Positions 1 to 7,834 of a DNA stretch of 12,549 nt are shown in pieces (the first letter of the stretch is position 1; each line of letters starts with the position of its first letter). The position numbers and the translations under genes were made by a program. The notes beneath the pieces are model-generated. The model worked only from the letters and a program-made list of their open reading frames with translations, did no database searches and was not told the DNA's origin. The stretch comes from Saccoglossus kowalevskii (taxonomy: Eukaryota; Hemichordata; Enteropneusta; Harrimaniidae): the NCBI RefSeq assembly GCF_000003605.2, contig NW_003113972.1, forward strand, positions 3,598 through 16,146, written 5' to 3'.

Positions 1-210
1 GATTGCTTTGATATTACATATATAGGTACTACATGTGGACCTCTCTCAGATTTGTTCATTTTGTGATGATATCTTCAGTTCTCTAATTTTGGTGAATATT
101 TTTTGGTAAAAAGTGATATTTTCGACTTCTTGTTAAAAACTGTAAGTCCGATTGCTTTGATACTATTCATATTGTTCATTTTCTAATGATGTCTTCAGTT
201 CTTTAATTGA
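1..210. repeat. Diverged direct duplication
   Basis: The 13-mer GATTGCTTTGATA occurs at 1-13 and again at 150-162. Each copy is followed by a second matching block: TTGTTCATTTT, then GATG or GATGATA, then TCTTCAGTTCT, starting at 52 and at 172. The offset falls from 149 to 120 between the two blocks, so the first copy carries about 29 extra bases. The copies are clearly diverged, so this is an old local duplication or two copies of one dispersed repeat. No coding potential is visible. The first copy starts at the window edge, so the left boundary is unknown. Confidence 0.65.
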
Positions 211-222
211 AATGTGCATTGC

Positions 223-260
223 TAACAGCGGAGCTATCTCAGCCGATAGGCTGCTTGTTA
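223..260. repeat. Imperfect inverted repeat (hairpin)
   Basis: TAACA (223-227) pairs with TGTTA (256-260), and CTATC (234-238) pairs with GATAG (245-249) across a 6-base loop. The middle of the stem (GCGGAG against GCTGC) pairs only with gaps. It is GC-richer than its surroundings and could be the end of a small dispersed element. No internal promoter boxes were recognised. Confidence 0.4.
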
Positions 261-1317
261 TAAATTTTTATTAATTTAAAATTGTAATTAAAAACAAATT
301 GACCAATCACAGCCCTTAGTAGTAGATGAATACCACCTATACAGAACTCCACCATGTTCAGTTAATTTTTAAATCTCTTCATTGACATTGACTCACTTTT
401 CTAATTTGTCATGTGACAAACAATAATGGTACCTGCATTCTTTTAAATTTATATTAGTGAACGAATCACTGTACTTTCAAGCATTTTATACAAATTTGCA
501 TTCATGACAGTGAATCGGCCAATGATTGAACGAACCCGTCAAACATTCAATGCTTTCTACAGTCAATGAAATCATCTTTTTATTAATTTAAATGAAGGGT
601 TAGGGTCTTTCAGGATGAAATGTCCATTCACGTCACCATGAAACCCGGTGTATCTGAAAAATGGGTAAAAAAACGTTTTGGACTAGTAATATGAATATAT
701 ATTTCTAATGGTATTATTACTCTCAGTACAACAAACTTGTTTCCTTCATTTTTCATGAATATTTATAATCAGCTAACGTACTAGCCAGTCAGAGAGGGCT
801 GTGTGCATTAACATTTGAAAATTGTTATTCAATCTGCAATCGTTTCATTTTGAATTGTGACATTTATAAATATTTATAAAGATGAAGGGGACAGGTTTGT
901 TGTGCACAGAAGACATTAATTTTTAGGCACCAAAGATAGGATCATGATAGGGTCAATCAATTGAAATCGTGACTGGAATAGTGTACATTTTTCTTTTTCT
1001 TGAATGTGCCAACAGTATTTTCCAGCAACACCTTGCTTTAATTTCTTCTCTTGGTGATTAGCTTGCACATTTTCGTTTTCAAATCTTCCGGCTACCACCC
1101 CATGATTTTTATTGGTCAATCCCTAAACACATTCGTGACTTTCTGAAATGCTCAGTAGGTCATTTTTAAAAACATGTGTGTGAATGAAAATAGTGTGATT
1201 ATATTTCCATTGGAACAATGATGTCGCGTGCCAATGTTTGTGCTCTGCAGCCACATGAGATCATCCTATATCACTGTGTGTGCTAATTCCGCCTCATTTC
1301 TTGCTTGGTTGCTCACA
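261..1317. other. AT-rich non-coding stretch
   Basis: I see no convincing gene, RNA gene or repeat here. The one short open frame on the minus strand (916-1119) is Lys/Asn-rich with no recognisable motif and looks like chance in AT-rich DNA. A single GGGTTAGGGT near 597 is too short to mean telomeric repeat. Confidence 0.5.
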
Positions 1318-1335
1318 GCGCCACCAAGTGGCAAC
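1318..1335 (-). promoter_or_regulatory. CTCF-like motif, copy 1
   Basis: GCGCCACCAAGTGG followed by CAAC matches 11 of 14 positions of the reverse-oriented bilaterian CTCF core (GCGCCCCCTGGTGG). Its first 14 bases are identical to copy 3 at 2166. CTCF binding is inferred from the motif only. It could instead be a fragment of a dispersed repeat. Confidence 0.4.
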
Positions 1336-1409
1336 GTTTATGTATGAAAAAAAGGTTCCATTGTTTATGAAATCAACCAGACTTTCGATGATGTCGAGAA
1401 TCTTGAACG

Positions 1410-1423
1410 TTTTTTTTTTTTTT
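1410..1423. repeat. Poly(T) homopolymer
   Basis: A run of 14 T with no coding or element context that I can recognise. Confidence 0.9.
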
Positions 1424-1505
1424 GTAATAATTGATTCGTAACGATAGCATTATTCATATCATTTCTAAATTTTACTTTTTCTGTCTAGATGTAGTGTTGT
1501 ATTTA

Positions 1506-1524
1506 CCGCCCTCTCGTGGTCAAG
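1506..1524 (-). promoter_or_regulatory. CTCF-like motif, copy 2
   Basis: CCGCCCTCTCGTGG followed by TCAAG. It matches 11 of 14 bases of the same CTCF core in the same orientation as copies 1 and 3, and shares GTGGTCAA with copy 3. Assigned from the motif only. Confidence 0.4.
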
Positions 1525-1932
1525 TAATAATGAGGAAAGAAAATCGTGCGCACACATCTGCATAAAAAAAAAGATGGTCGTGTTTTTCGATGATGGTTAT
1601 CGAAATTGTGAAACATATTAAATCGTATTTGTGTCGGTTCAGCTCGTTTTTTTAAATGAGTAATACCATTGTAGCATACATATATTGTGCAGTCTCGAAT
1701 ATTATGTTAATGTTATTGGCGAACGCCGACGATCGTATATGAAAAAAACATTGGTGTCAGAGACCACATTTTAGAAGTAAACATAATACTTTACGCGGTA
1801 TGTGGAGTTAATACATGAGGGAACCACCGCCCTTTAAATGCTTGATCCTACTTAAATATAATAGACATAATAGTTGGAATGAAATACTAGTAACATTACA
1901 TCCAAGACCATCGTACCCCCGTTCACTGCACC
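1525..1932. other. Non-coding stretch
   Basis: AT-rich sequence with no open frame, repeat or RNA gene that I can support. Confidence 0.5.
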
Positions 1933-2097
1933 CAGTTACCACTGACTGTCGCTGTCTCACGGGTCAACTTTTGTTGCACGTTGTATGTTGATAGAGTGCC
2001 GCAACATGCTGAAAATTGTTGTTTGCGATAGAGACATGCTATTCGTTGCAACAAGTTGCAAGTTATTGATGGCGTGCTTTTCCAACTTGTAAATATT

Positions 2098-2161
2098 GCA
2101 TGATACACGGATCAACATGTGTCGGCAAATGTTGCAGCTTGTTGACCCATGTATCACATGC
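2098..2161. repeat. Imperfect hairpin inside the foldback element
   Basis: The left arm (2098-2117, starting GCATGATACACGG) pairs with the right arm (2140-2161, ending ATGTATCACATGC). There are two extra bases and two mismatches over about 20 positions. The loop contains ATGTTG, which could instead pair with CAACAT in the left arm. Confidence 0.6.
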
Positions 2162-2165
2162 AACT

Positions 2166-2184
2166 GCGCCACCAAGTGGTCAAC
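2166..2184 (-). promoter_or_regulatory. CTCF-like motif, copy 3
   Basis: GCGCCACCAAGTGG followed by TCAAC. The first 14 bases are identical to copy 1, 848 bp away, in the same orientation. It sits inside the foldback element, so the element may carry the site. Confidence 0.4.
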
Positions 2185-2256
2185 AATATCAAAATCATTT
2201 ATCAGCCATTTCATCTATTGGAACACCCACTGCAGTTATCACAATTGTCAGCGACA

Positions 2257-3078
2257 CGGACACTTAGTCATGTCAAAGTCTGAGACTGTATAAATGTATA
2301 AATTGTCTATGTACATACTTTTCATTATTATTAACACTGGAACAGAATTTATTCATGTTTCAATGTTATAGTGGCTACCAGAGGGGTCGATTAGGTATTG
2401 ATTAAATGACTATCACTACTTTCAGACTCCGTTCACCTGTTGTAGAGACAAATGCAAATAGTTTCTGTATATTTATCACACATGTATGTATATGAATAAA
2501 GAAAAGAAACTATATTGAGTCGAACTGCAGACTGAAACTTTACAAATATTGAAATTTATTCTATATTAAATAAAACCATTATAAATGCGACCGGATGAAA
2601 TTGGTGTTTTAAGTACAGACCCGAAAAGATCCCATTTCGTAAAGTAGTATATACTAATAAATAAACGCTACTCACATCGATGAATATGATATATGGTAGA
2701 TACTATGGTAGAATTGCTGTCCTAAGTAACTATTAAAAACGGCTAGACGTTTCGTGCATTGGCTTTTTATCGATGGCATAAAAGAAAATGTTTTACTTAA
2801 AAAAATATATTTTTAGAGATATCTTTATTATTGGACATGATAAAATATTATTCATACTTTAACTCTGTCTTATTTTTTAAAGCAAATTATTGGCCAATAT
2901 CGGGTTTTCAAATAGAACAGGTAAACGTAAAATTAGAGTAGTTATTGTTCAATGTGCAATACTATCGTAGTGCAATGAATTTTCCGAAATTACTTCAAAC
3001 GGTATTATTATTACATTATGTTCTAGTTTCTGCGATCGTTCAGTAATTTGTCTCTTCAATTTGCTTACGGATTATATG
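2257..3078. other. AT-rich non-coding stretch
   Basis: No gene is visible. Isolated motifs are an octamer ATGCAAAT at 2452-2459 and an opposite-facing, weaker CTCF-like match CTACCAGAGGGGTC at 2375-2388. Either could occur by chance. Confidence 0.45.
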
Positions 3079-3175
3079 CACGTGACGTCAATGAGCACAA
3101 AGTCGTTTTATTTGCCCTGCAGCCAATGTATACTATCTCCCATGCATAGTTCTACGACTAAATAAATGGCGGTGT
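3079..3175 (+). promoter_or_regulatory. Promoter-like cluster: E-box/CRE, CCAAT, ATGGCGG
   Basis: CACGTG (3079-3084) overlaps a perfect palindromic CRE, TGACGTCA (3083-3090). A CCAAT box follows at about 3123, and AAATGGCGG, similar to the YY1 core, starts at 3165. An ATG at 3166 opens a 44-codon frame beginning MAVCGDRVDWPSHGK that stops near 3300. A possible splice donor, TTG|GTAATT, lies near 3268. This order is what a plus-strand promoter with a short first exon would look like. The peptide matches nothing I know, and no downstream exon was identified. Such a gene would run toward the minus-strand TAL gene. Confidence 0.25.
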
Positions 3176-3179
3176 GTGG

Positions 3180-4290
3180 TGACAGAGTAGACTGGCCAAG
3201 TCATGGCAAGTTTATTGTTTTATATGTTAATTTCTCAAAGAGAGAGTTTGTAGAATCTCTCGCATTGGTAATTTCATATCGGAATTATAAAATCTAGTAG
3301 CAGAGTTACTTTCGGTGTTCTCATCGCAAAGAACTCTGGGAAGGAGAATAGGAATGAAAGGCACGAGAATTAATTCCCCCAAGATAACCGACTAGTGTTT
3401 CTTATGGTAACATGACGTTGTAACATACTCTCTGTACACATGTCGCGAAACATTTATATTGCAAATACGTATTGTAAGGCTTCTTTATTTAAATTTGCAT
3501 AATTCAAAAATAGAAAATACGATACAACACTATGAACACCGAACTCGATTCACCAAATAGCGTCAAGAATATCACTATGTGATATGTTACCCACAGTATA
3601 TAGGGAACATCTATGCTTCCGATCCGGTTTGTCACATTGGAAAAAGTGGGAGAATCAGAGATATAATTCTTTCGTTAAAAAAATCTTCCTAAAATGTTTG
3701 TATGAAATGAAATTCAATGACAAACACGAAATCCTTTGATTTTTAATTTTAATTACATTTAGTGCTATCATAACTATATATTTGGTTACATCGAAATGTG
3801 ACGACAATGTGTTTTCTCGTGGTGCATATTCCACTAACAAGGAAAACTGTATTGAAAATAACAAATTCCAGAAAGCTGAAAACATCGACGATATGAAAAA
3901 ATCTGTAACCTTAGTTGAGAGACGTTATTGCACATTAAGCAGGAAAATTTGACGTCTTAAAATATAATATAAATGGAAAAAATATACAGAATAAACATAA
4001 AGTGTTCTCTTACATGATTATCAACATTACTCGCTGTATATAGTGCATAAACTGCAATTCTCGTCGACAGAACTGTCAATATTGAAGAAAAAACATTAAA
4101 TTTAGCTACCTGTTGATGAACATATTACAAATTACAACAATTCACGCATGTCGACTTAGTGTCGTATAATTGTCAATGTTTGTCGAGACTCTGAAGTCAG
4201 TTTCATTCATGAACGGCCAACTGTGAATTAGGTTCCCGTGGTTCCCGACTGTTAATGTCCATTCCGAGTCCCAGTGTTTTGTTGACACGG
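3180..4290 (-). other. 3' flank / probable 3' UTR of the TAL gene
   Basis: AT-rich sequence downstream of the TAL stop codon. The short minus-strand open frame at 3655-3885 has no recognisable motif and its reported start is not part of a convincing gene. Part of this stretch is probably TAL 3' untranslated sequence, but the end is not fixed. Confidence 0.45.
3484..3489 (-). other. Candidate poly(A) signal AATAAA for the TAL gene
   Basis: Reads AATAAA on the minus strand and would give a 3' UTR of about 800 nt. Closer weaker signals are two ATTAAA hexamers (3742-3747 and 3748-3753). AATAAA also occurs further on, at 3211-3216 and 3107-3112. Such hexamers are frequent in AT-rich DNA, so the choice is uncertain. 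Confidence 0.25.
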
Positions 4291-5145
4291 TCAGAATAAA
4301 TCAGATCCATTTTCGCAACTGTCGACAAATATATTGTCCAAATCGTTATCATCAAAATCGCTTGTGCCCGACAATCCAGGAGATGAAAATAAAGAAATAT
4401 CTGATTGTTTGTCATTCTCGTCGATGCAAATATTAGCCTCGTTTCCATGATTACTAAGTGATGACGAAGCAGTAGTAGCCCTATCTTGATCGTCTCTCAA
4501 TTTCACCAAAAAGTCTATGTATCTCATTGCGGATCGTAAAATCTCGTTTTTGCTCAGTTTCTTGTCGGGCGGGTGAGTTGGTATCAGTTTTCTCAGCTCT
4601 GCAAACGCGATGTTGTTGTTTTGTTGTCTCCATCTTTCTCTCGTGTTCGTAAACATTCGCCGTGTTCCTTTCCATGTAAAACGCGACTCGTTTGCCATCA
4701 ATCGCTTTCTTCGTACAGTCGCCGCCTCTGTGACTGGAGCTAGGGGCGGCATAGTGATCCGACTTGGTAGTGTTGCAGGAAACAAAATTCGGTTATCTGT
4801 CGATAAACCGATACCTTCTCCCTTTTTATTGGCACTGCTCAACAAGTCTTGTCTATCTTGGTGACGTAAATTCGTCCATGTTTCCATGGTGACGACGCTT
4901 CCTGGCCAAAGCATAGTGTTGCCAACTTCCTTGTTGCCTGTTTCCAAGGATGGTGCGTCGTGCTTTGCTTCTAATAGTTTCTGTCTCAAAATATCGCCGT
5001 AATGGATTCCATAATCTTGTTGGCTGTTTATTTGTGCAGCTTCTTGCACGAACTTACCACCTAATTCCATCTGGCAGGGTGAAAGTTCAATGTCGTTGTC
5101 TCCAGATGTGTCGAGATCGCTGATCGACGGTACTGGTGACGCCAT
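4291..5145 (-). CDS. TAL1: TAL1/SCL-family bHLH transcription factor
   Basis: Encodes 284 residues. The bHLH covers about residues 161-217. Its basic region is [16 protein letters not shown], with the DNA-contacting Glu170 and Arg171. Helix 1 follows, then the loop [14 protein letters not shown] and helix 2 [16 protein letters not shown]. The run [20 protein letters not shown] is the hallmark of TAL1/TAL2/LYL1. Family members dimerise with E proteins on CANNTG sites, join LMO/LDB/GATA complexes, and act in blood, endothelial and neural specification. An RRKR basic patch (145-148) may be a nuclear localisation signal. Other visible features are a Pro-containing stretch (123-137), a Ser-rich patch (224-231) and an acidic tail (262-284). 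The flanks do not resemble vertebrate TAL proteins. The first ATG is at 5145, with G at -3 and +4. Extending to 5160 would need a GTG start, and an in-frame stop lies at 5197-5199. The coding region is uninterrupted, although GTG|GTAAGT at about 5058 resembles a splice donor. Whether it is orthologous to TAL1 specifically or to the single invertebrate ancestor of TAL1/TAL2/LYL1 is unresolved. Confidence 0.95.
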   Translation of the reverse strand: MASPVPSISDLDTSGDNDIELSPCQMELGGKFVQEAAQINSQQDYGIHYGDILRQKLLEAKHDAPSLETGNKEVGNTMLWPGSVVTMETWTNLRHQDRQDLLSSANKKGEGIGLSTDNRILFPATLPSRITMPPLAPVTEAATVRRKRLMANESRFTWKGTRRMFTNTRERWRQQNNNIAFAELRKLIPTHPPDKKLSKNEILRSAMRYIDFLVKLRDDQDRATTASSSLSNHGNEANICIDENDKQSDISLFSSPGLSGTSDFDDNDLDNIFVDSCENGSDLF

Positions 5146-5180
5146 GACAATTAAAGACACTGTGCGTGCGTGATAATGCT

Positions 5181-5187
5181 TTTTATA
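5181..5187 (-). promoter_or_regulatory. TATA-like box upstream of the TAL start
   Basis: Reads TATAAAA on the minus strand, about 36 bp upstream of the ATG. An initiator-like CACAGTG lies about 26 bp downstream (A at 5161). If used, the 5' leader would be only about 16 nt. Alternatively this is part of a longer 5' UTR and the real promoter is further up. TGATAA at 5171-5176 and, on the minus strand, at 5265-5270 are GATA-type sites of the kind that control vertebrate TAL1, but they are expected by chance at about this frequency. Confidence 0.3.
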
Positions 5188-5967
5188 ATCACTGATTTAG
5201 TCAAAATTGATTTTAAAATGTTGAAATTTTGTATATGTCGTTGTGTGTTTCCAGTTGATTTATTTTATCAACAACACGAGTACATGGGCTGTATGGTTCG
5301 AGTGTCTTGCCCGTAGTAATACAAATAAACCAACAGTTTCATAGAGTACCGCACGCCGTGATCGCAATAGTTACTGCTCCTGACCAAAGTGTAGCTGCTG
5401 GCATATGACTGTATATTCTATACACCATGTACTCTGTCCCTGTCTGACGTGTCACAAGACTCTGTATAATAGTATTAGTTCTATGTTAACTTTGGCGATA
5501 TAATTCGATGAATGTACCTGTAAAGAATAACACAGTTGGTAATCAGTCAGAAAACCCAGTTATTCAGATCGTTCACAAAGTCGTTCTTTTGGGAAAGTGT
5601 TCTTATACAAAAACAAAATCACAGAGCTATAGATCCGTGGATAACAACGCACACCGCAACGCAGGTTGAAAAGTAATCCGATAAATGTTTACTACTCGTC
5701 ACCCACCTTTCACTGTGTATTCTTGCCAGAGCGTTGCGAGAAAAAAGTGAGTACTAGGCCGACGAGGGGCGTCTTGTTGGCTTCCGACGCGATGTCTCCT
5801 CTGTTTAATAATGTCCCGTCCCGAAAGTGACTTTTTATATAATCCGTACGTCTCAAAAGAAAGTGAACGAGACTACTTAGGTGAAAAGAAGTGAAAGAGA
5901 CTCTTTTGATGAATGCCTGGTAAAACCCTGGTGGCAACGGAAGCAGGAGTATTAGAATACGACTACT

Positions 5968-5977
5968 GTCACGTGAA
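5968..5977. promoter_or_regulatory. CLEAR/USF-type E-box GTCACGTGAA
   Basis: Matches 9 of 10 bases of the palindrome GTCACGTGAC bound by MITF/TFE- and USF-type bHLH-zip factors. It lies about 820 bp upstream of the TAL start codon. A motif match only. Confidence 0.3.
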
Positions 5978-6141
5978 GAGATACCCAAATGAGTGATAAC
6001 GGTGACGACTTTGAAATCTGAGACTCAACTGTGAGAAAAAAATGATGCTTGCGACTTTTTCTATGAAATATCAGTAGGAATGATGATTTTTGTGTCAAAA
6101 CGTCCCGCGGAGAATGGGGGTAATGGTAATACTAGAATATT

Positions 6142-6165
6142 TGTATGTATGTATGTATGCATGTA
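6142..6165. repeat. TATG tetranucleotide microsatellite
   Basis: About six units of TGTA, one interrupted by a C (ATGC). Confidence 0.85.
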
Positions 6166-6283
6166 TCGGATGCCATCGTAATTTGTTGATTGAGTACTAA
6201 GCCCACCCTTTGAATAATAACTGATGGCATTGATAATGGAGCACTGAATCGTCAGACAATAGTAGAGAGGAGGCCACGGGTCG

Positions 6284-6325
6284 AACCATAGTCCCTCCAG
6301 TAGATCTACTGGAGGGTCTATGGTT
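6284..6325. repeat. Near-perfect palindrome, family copy 1
   Basis: Two 21-nt arms meet at the centre AGATCT (6302-6307) with no loop. Twenty of 21 positions pair; the only mismatch is T6292 against T6317. The outer arm reads AACCATAGTCCCTCCAGTAG. Pairing continues weakly outward (GGGTCG against GAACAC). The same arm start, CCAYAGTCCCTC, is found in the palindrome at 7415-7457. A T-rich tract begins eight bases after the right arm. Confidence 0.9.
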
Positions 6326-6333
6326 GAACACAG

Positions 6334-6355
6334 TTTTTTTTTTGTTTTTTTTTTT
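6334..6355. repeat. Interrupted poly(T) tract
   Basis: T10, G, T11, following the palindrome. On the plus strand the hairpin plus T-run looks like a terminator or Pol III stop. On the minus strand it is an A-rich stretch. No A or B boxes in the right order were found to make it a SINE. Confidence 0.85.
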
Positions 6356-6369
6356 GTATTTATTTATTT

Positions 6370-6958
6370 TTTGTGTCACTTTAAATGATAGAAATTTCAA
6401 AAACTTGCTTTGGTGCAATTGACATTTAAGTAGTGGAGTGCATCCATTTGTGTTATGTGATCACTATATATATTGGGACCTAAAAGGGGATTCACCGTGA
6501 ATTGTAGAACGAAACACTCTGGACACGCTTATTAATATGCACTACGCAACTTTACCCTTGTAGTTCCGATATGAAAATATAATATGAACAAAAACATATA
6601 TTTTTCAATATTGTTGTTTTATAATGCATGCTGATGAACAAATTGCAGTATGATTTTTCAGAAACCAAAGTATGTTATTTTTGTGTCATGCTGTACAGTA
6701 TTCGTTCGATTTAAAACGAAAAACATTAATGCGCATATGCGGTAAATGATATTGTAACAAAATGTAAACGCGCTTTCCAATAACCCATTTCTGCCAGTGC
6801 TAGGGAACCATACAAACAAACAAAAACAAGCAAATGATTTACACAGTAGGTTCTCTAAGAAAACAAAATGGAACAGTACTTCCGGGATGGCCACTGGTTT
6901 GGATAATTCAGGCCGGAGTATGGCAACAACGGTGAATGTGTTGTATATATGTGATGTT

Positions 6959-6960
<2 letters not shown>
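6370..6960. other. Non-coding stretch
   Basis: AT-rich with short open frames on both strands (6658-6894 minus, 6797-7039 plus) that show no known motif. Nothing supportable was found. Confidence 0.45.

Positions 6961-6993
<33 letters not shown>
6961..6993. repeat. (GTT)11 microsatellite
   Basis: Eleven perfect GTT units. They produce poly-Leu and poly-Cys in two plus-strand frames, which are artefacts of the repeat and not genes. Confidence 0.95.
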
Positions 6994-6994
<1 letters not shown>

Positions 6995-7254
6995 GGAGTT
7001 GAATTTTGCTTCCTGGATTGCGATTTTTCACGAGGATGATGTCATTTCTACTTTCGTCAAATTGTTTTTAAACTCATTTTACAATTCAGAATCTAAACGA
7101 TTGCGTATATATATTGCACTGGGAAACATTTTAAATTTGAACTTGAATACGAAATGTAACAACTAGACTCATTGAGCAGTAATTGCTTACTTTGACAGTA
7201 TTTAATGAAAGAAATGTTACATATGTAGCAGCATAAAAGAAATATAAAGCGGGA

Positions 7255-7395
7255 GGGTCGTCACCTGCGCACGCGCGGGAATTGAGTCCCAAGCGACGAT
7301 AACAACACACGCTAAAAACGCAAAGGCTCATGGGTAGACGCTTGTTTGTAAACAGCGACACGCTATGGCCATCTGACGCATGCGCATGTGACAAC
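7255..7395. promoter_or_regulatory. CpG-rich promoter-like patch with NRF1 motifs
   Basis: About 14 CpG occur in 140 bp, against a CpG-poor background. TGCGCACGCGCG (7266-7277) fits the NRF1 consensus YGCGCAYGCGCR perfectly. GACGCATGCGCA (7375-7386) fits 10 of 12. GGCCATCT (7367-7374) is a YY1-like ATGGC on the minus strand, and TGTTTGTAAACA (7343-7354) is a palindromic forkhead-type site. NRF1 plus YY1 in a CpG-rich island is typical of metazoan housekeeping promoters. No first exon was identified on either side. The minus-strand frame starting at 7424 needs a GTG start inside the palindrome and is not accepted. Confidence 0.35.
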
Positions 7396-7414
7396 TCCCC
7401 CTTTAAAGCAATTC

Positions 7415-7457
7415 GATAATCCACAGTCCCTCTATGATAGAGGGACTGTGGATAATC
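7415..7457. repeat. Near-perfect palindrome, family copy 2
   Basis: Two 21-nt arms surround a single central G (7436). Twenty of 21 positions pair, with one A/A mismatch at 7418/7454. The inner 15 pairs (CCACAGTCCCTCTAT) are perfect. The arm shares CCAYAGTCCCTCY with the palindrome at 6284-6325, but the central part differs. It directly adjoins the CpG-rich patch. Confidence 0.92.
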
Positions 7458-7566
7458 ATTGAATTTAATTCCCCTCCAAGATGTGTTTATGCTGCATCAT
7501 AAATATTACTGTCACGTATAGTACGAAATAGTAGGACGTTTACTTGATCAATTCAGCTTTCTGTGT

Positions 7567-7834
7567 GTCCTTTCACACCGTCTATCGAAACCAAATGTTG
7601 TTATCTCATGTTGTTAGTTGTTAGTAGTACTTCCTTGTAGGTAAGGATTTATCTCCGTGTTGTCGCAATGTGCTTTATATACAAATTACAACTTTGACCC
7701 GTTTTTCAGTTTTTCATATAATATGGATCGTCCTTTCAAACCGTCAACTGAAACTAGACACTGTTATCACATGTTGTCAGTTTTAGTACGACTTCCTAGT
7801 CTAAAGTGAAACGTGTTAATCTTCGTGTTGCCAA
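7567..7834. repeat. Diverged tandem duplication, about 100-bp unit
   Basis: Copy 1 is 7567-7666 and copy 2 is 7730-7834. Both start GTCCTTTCAMACCGTC and continue through GAAAC, TGTTATC, CATGTTGT, ACTTCCT and end TYCGTGTTG. The offset is 163 at the left and 168 at the right, so small indels have built up. Copy 1 contains TAG|GTAAGG (7638-7646), a good splice-donor match that is absent from copy 2. No frame stays open through both copies. Confidence 0.65.

Larger units (their letters stand above)
1933..2256. repeat. CAAC/GTTG-rich foldback element (MITE-like)
   Basis: From about 1961 to 2185 the tetramers CAAC and GTTG recur roughly fifteen times, often as CAACATG or GTTGCAAC. One example is GTTGCAACAAGTTGCAAG near 2046. 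Several segments are self-complementary, including the hairpin at 2098-2161. Near the edges, TGTCGCTG (1948-1955) and CAGCGACA (2249-2256) are inverted copies, while CAGTTAYCAC (1933-1942 and 2234-2243) is directly repeated. This resembles a degenerate non-autonomous DNA transposon, but the boundaries are tentative. The overlapping short open frames on both strands here are by-products of the repeat. Confidence 0.45.
5200..6283 (-). other. 5' flank of the TAL gene
   Basis: No gene is visible. It holds the E-box at 5968 and the TATG microsatellite at 6142. It also has CCCTGGTGGC at 5926-5935, which matches the CTCF core only over its 3' half, in the same orientation as the sites at 1318-2184. 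Upstream regulatory sequence or a first non-coding exon of the TAL gene could lie here. Confidence 0.4.

Noticed and set aside
597-606. GGGTTAGGGT resembling telomere repeat
   Set aside because: Fewer than two units and no tandem array.
4610-4864. Plus-strand open frame inside the TAL gene
   Set aside because: It is the complement of the TAL coding region and has no independent motif.
5146-5160. N-terminal extension of the TAL protein by five residues
   Set aside because: It needs a GTG start. The first ATG (5143-5145) has a good Kozak context, and no ATG lies between it and the in-frame stop at 5197-5199.
5171-5999. TGATAA GATA-type sites in the TAL 5' flank (5171, 5265, 5994)
   Set aside because: Their number is what chance predicts for a hexamer of this type in about 1 kb.
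6278-6287. Minus-strand GGTTCGACCC, similar to a tRNA B box
   Set aside because: No A box at the right distance, and the A-rich tract lies on the wrong side for a tRNA-derived SINE.
6797-7166. Open frames with poly-Leu or poly-Cys
   Set aside because: Produced by the (GTT)11 microsatellite.
7131-7424. 97-residue minus-strand open frame
   Set aside because: It starts with GTG inside the palindrome, crosses the CpG-rich regulatory patch and shows no domain.
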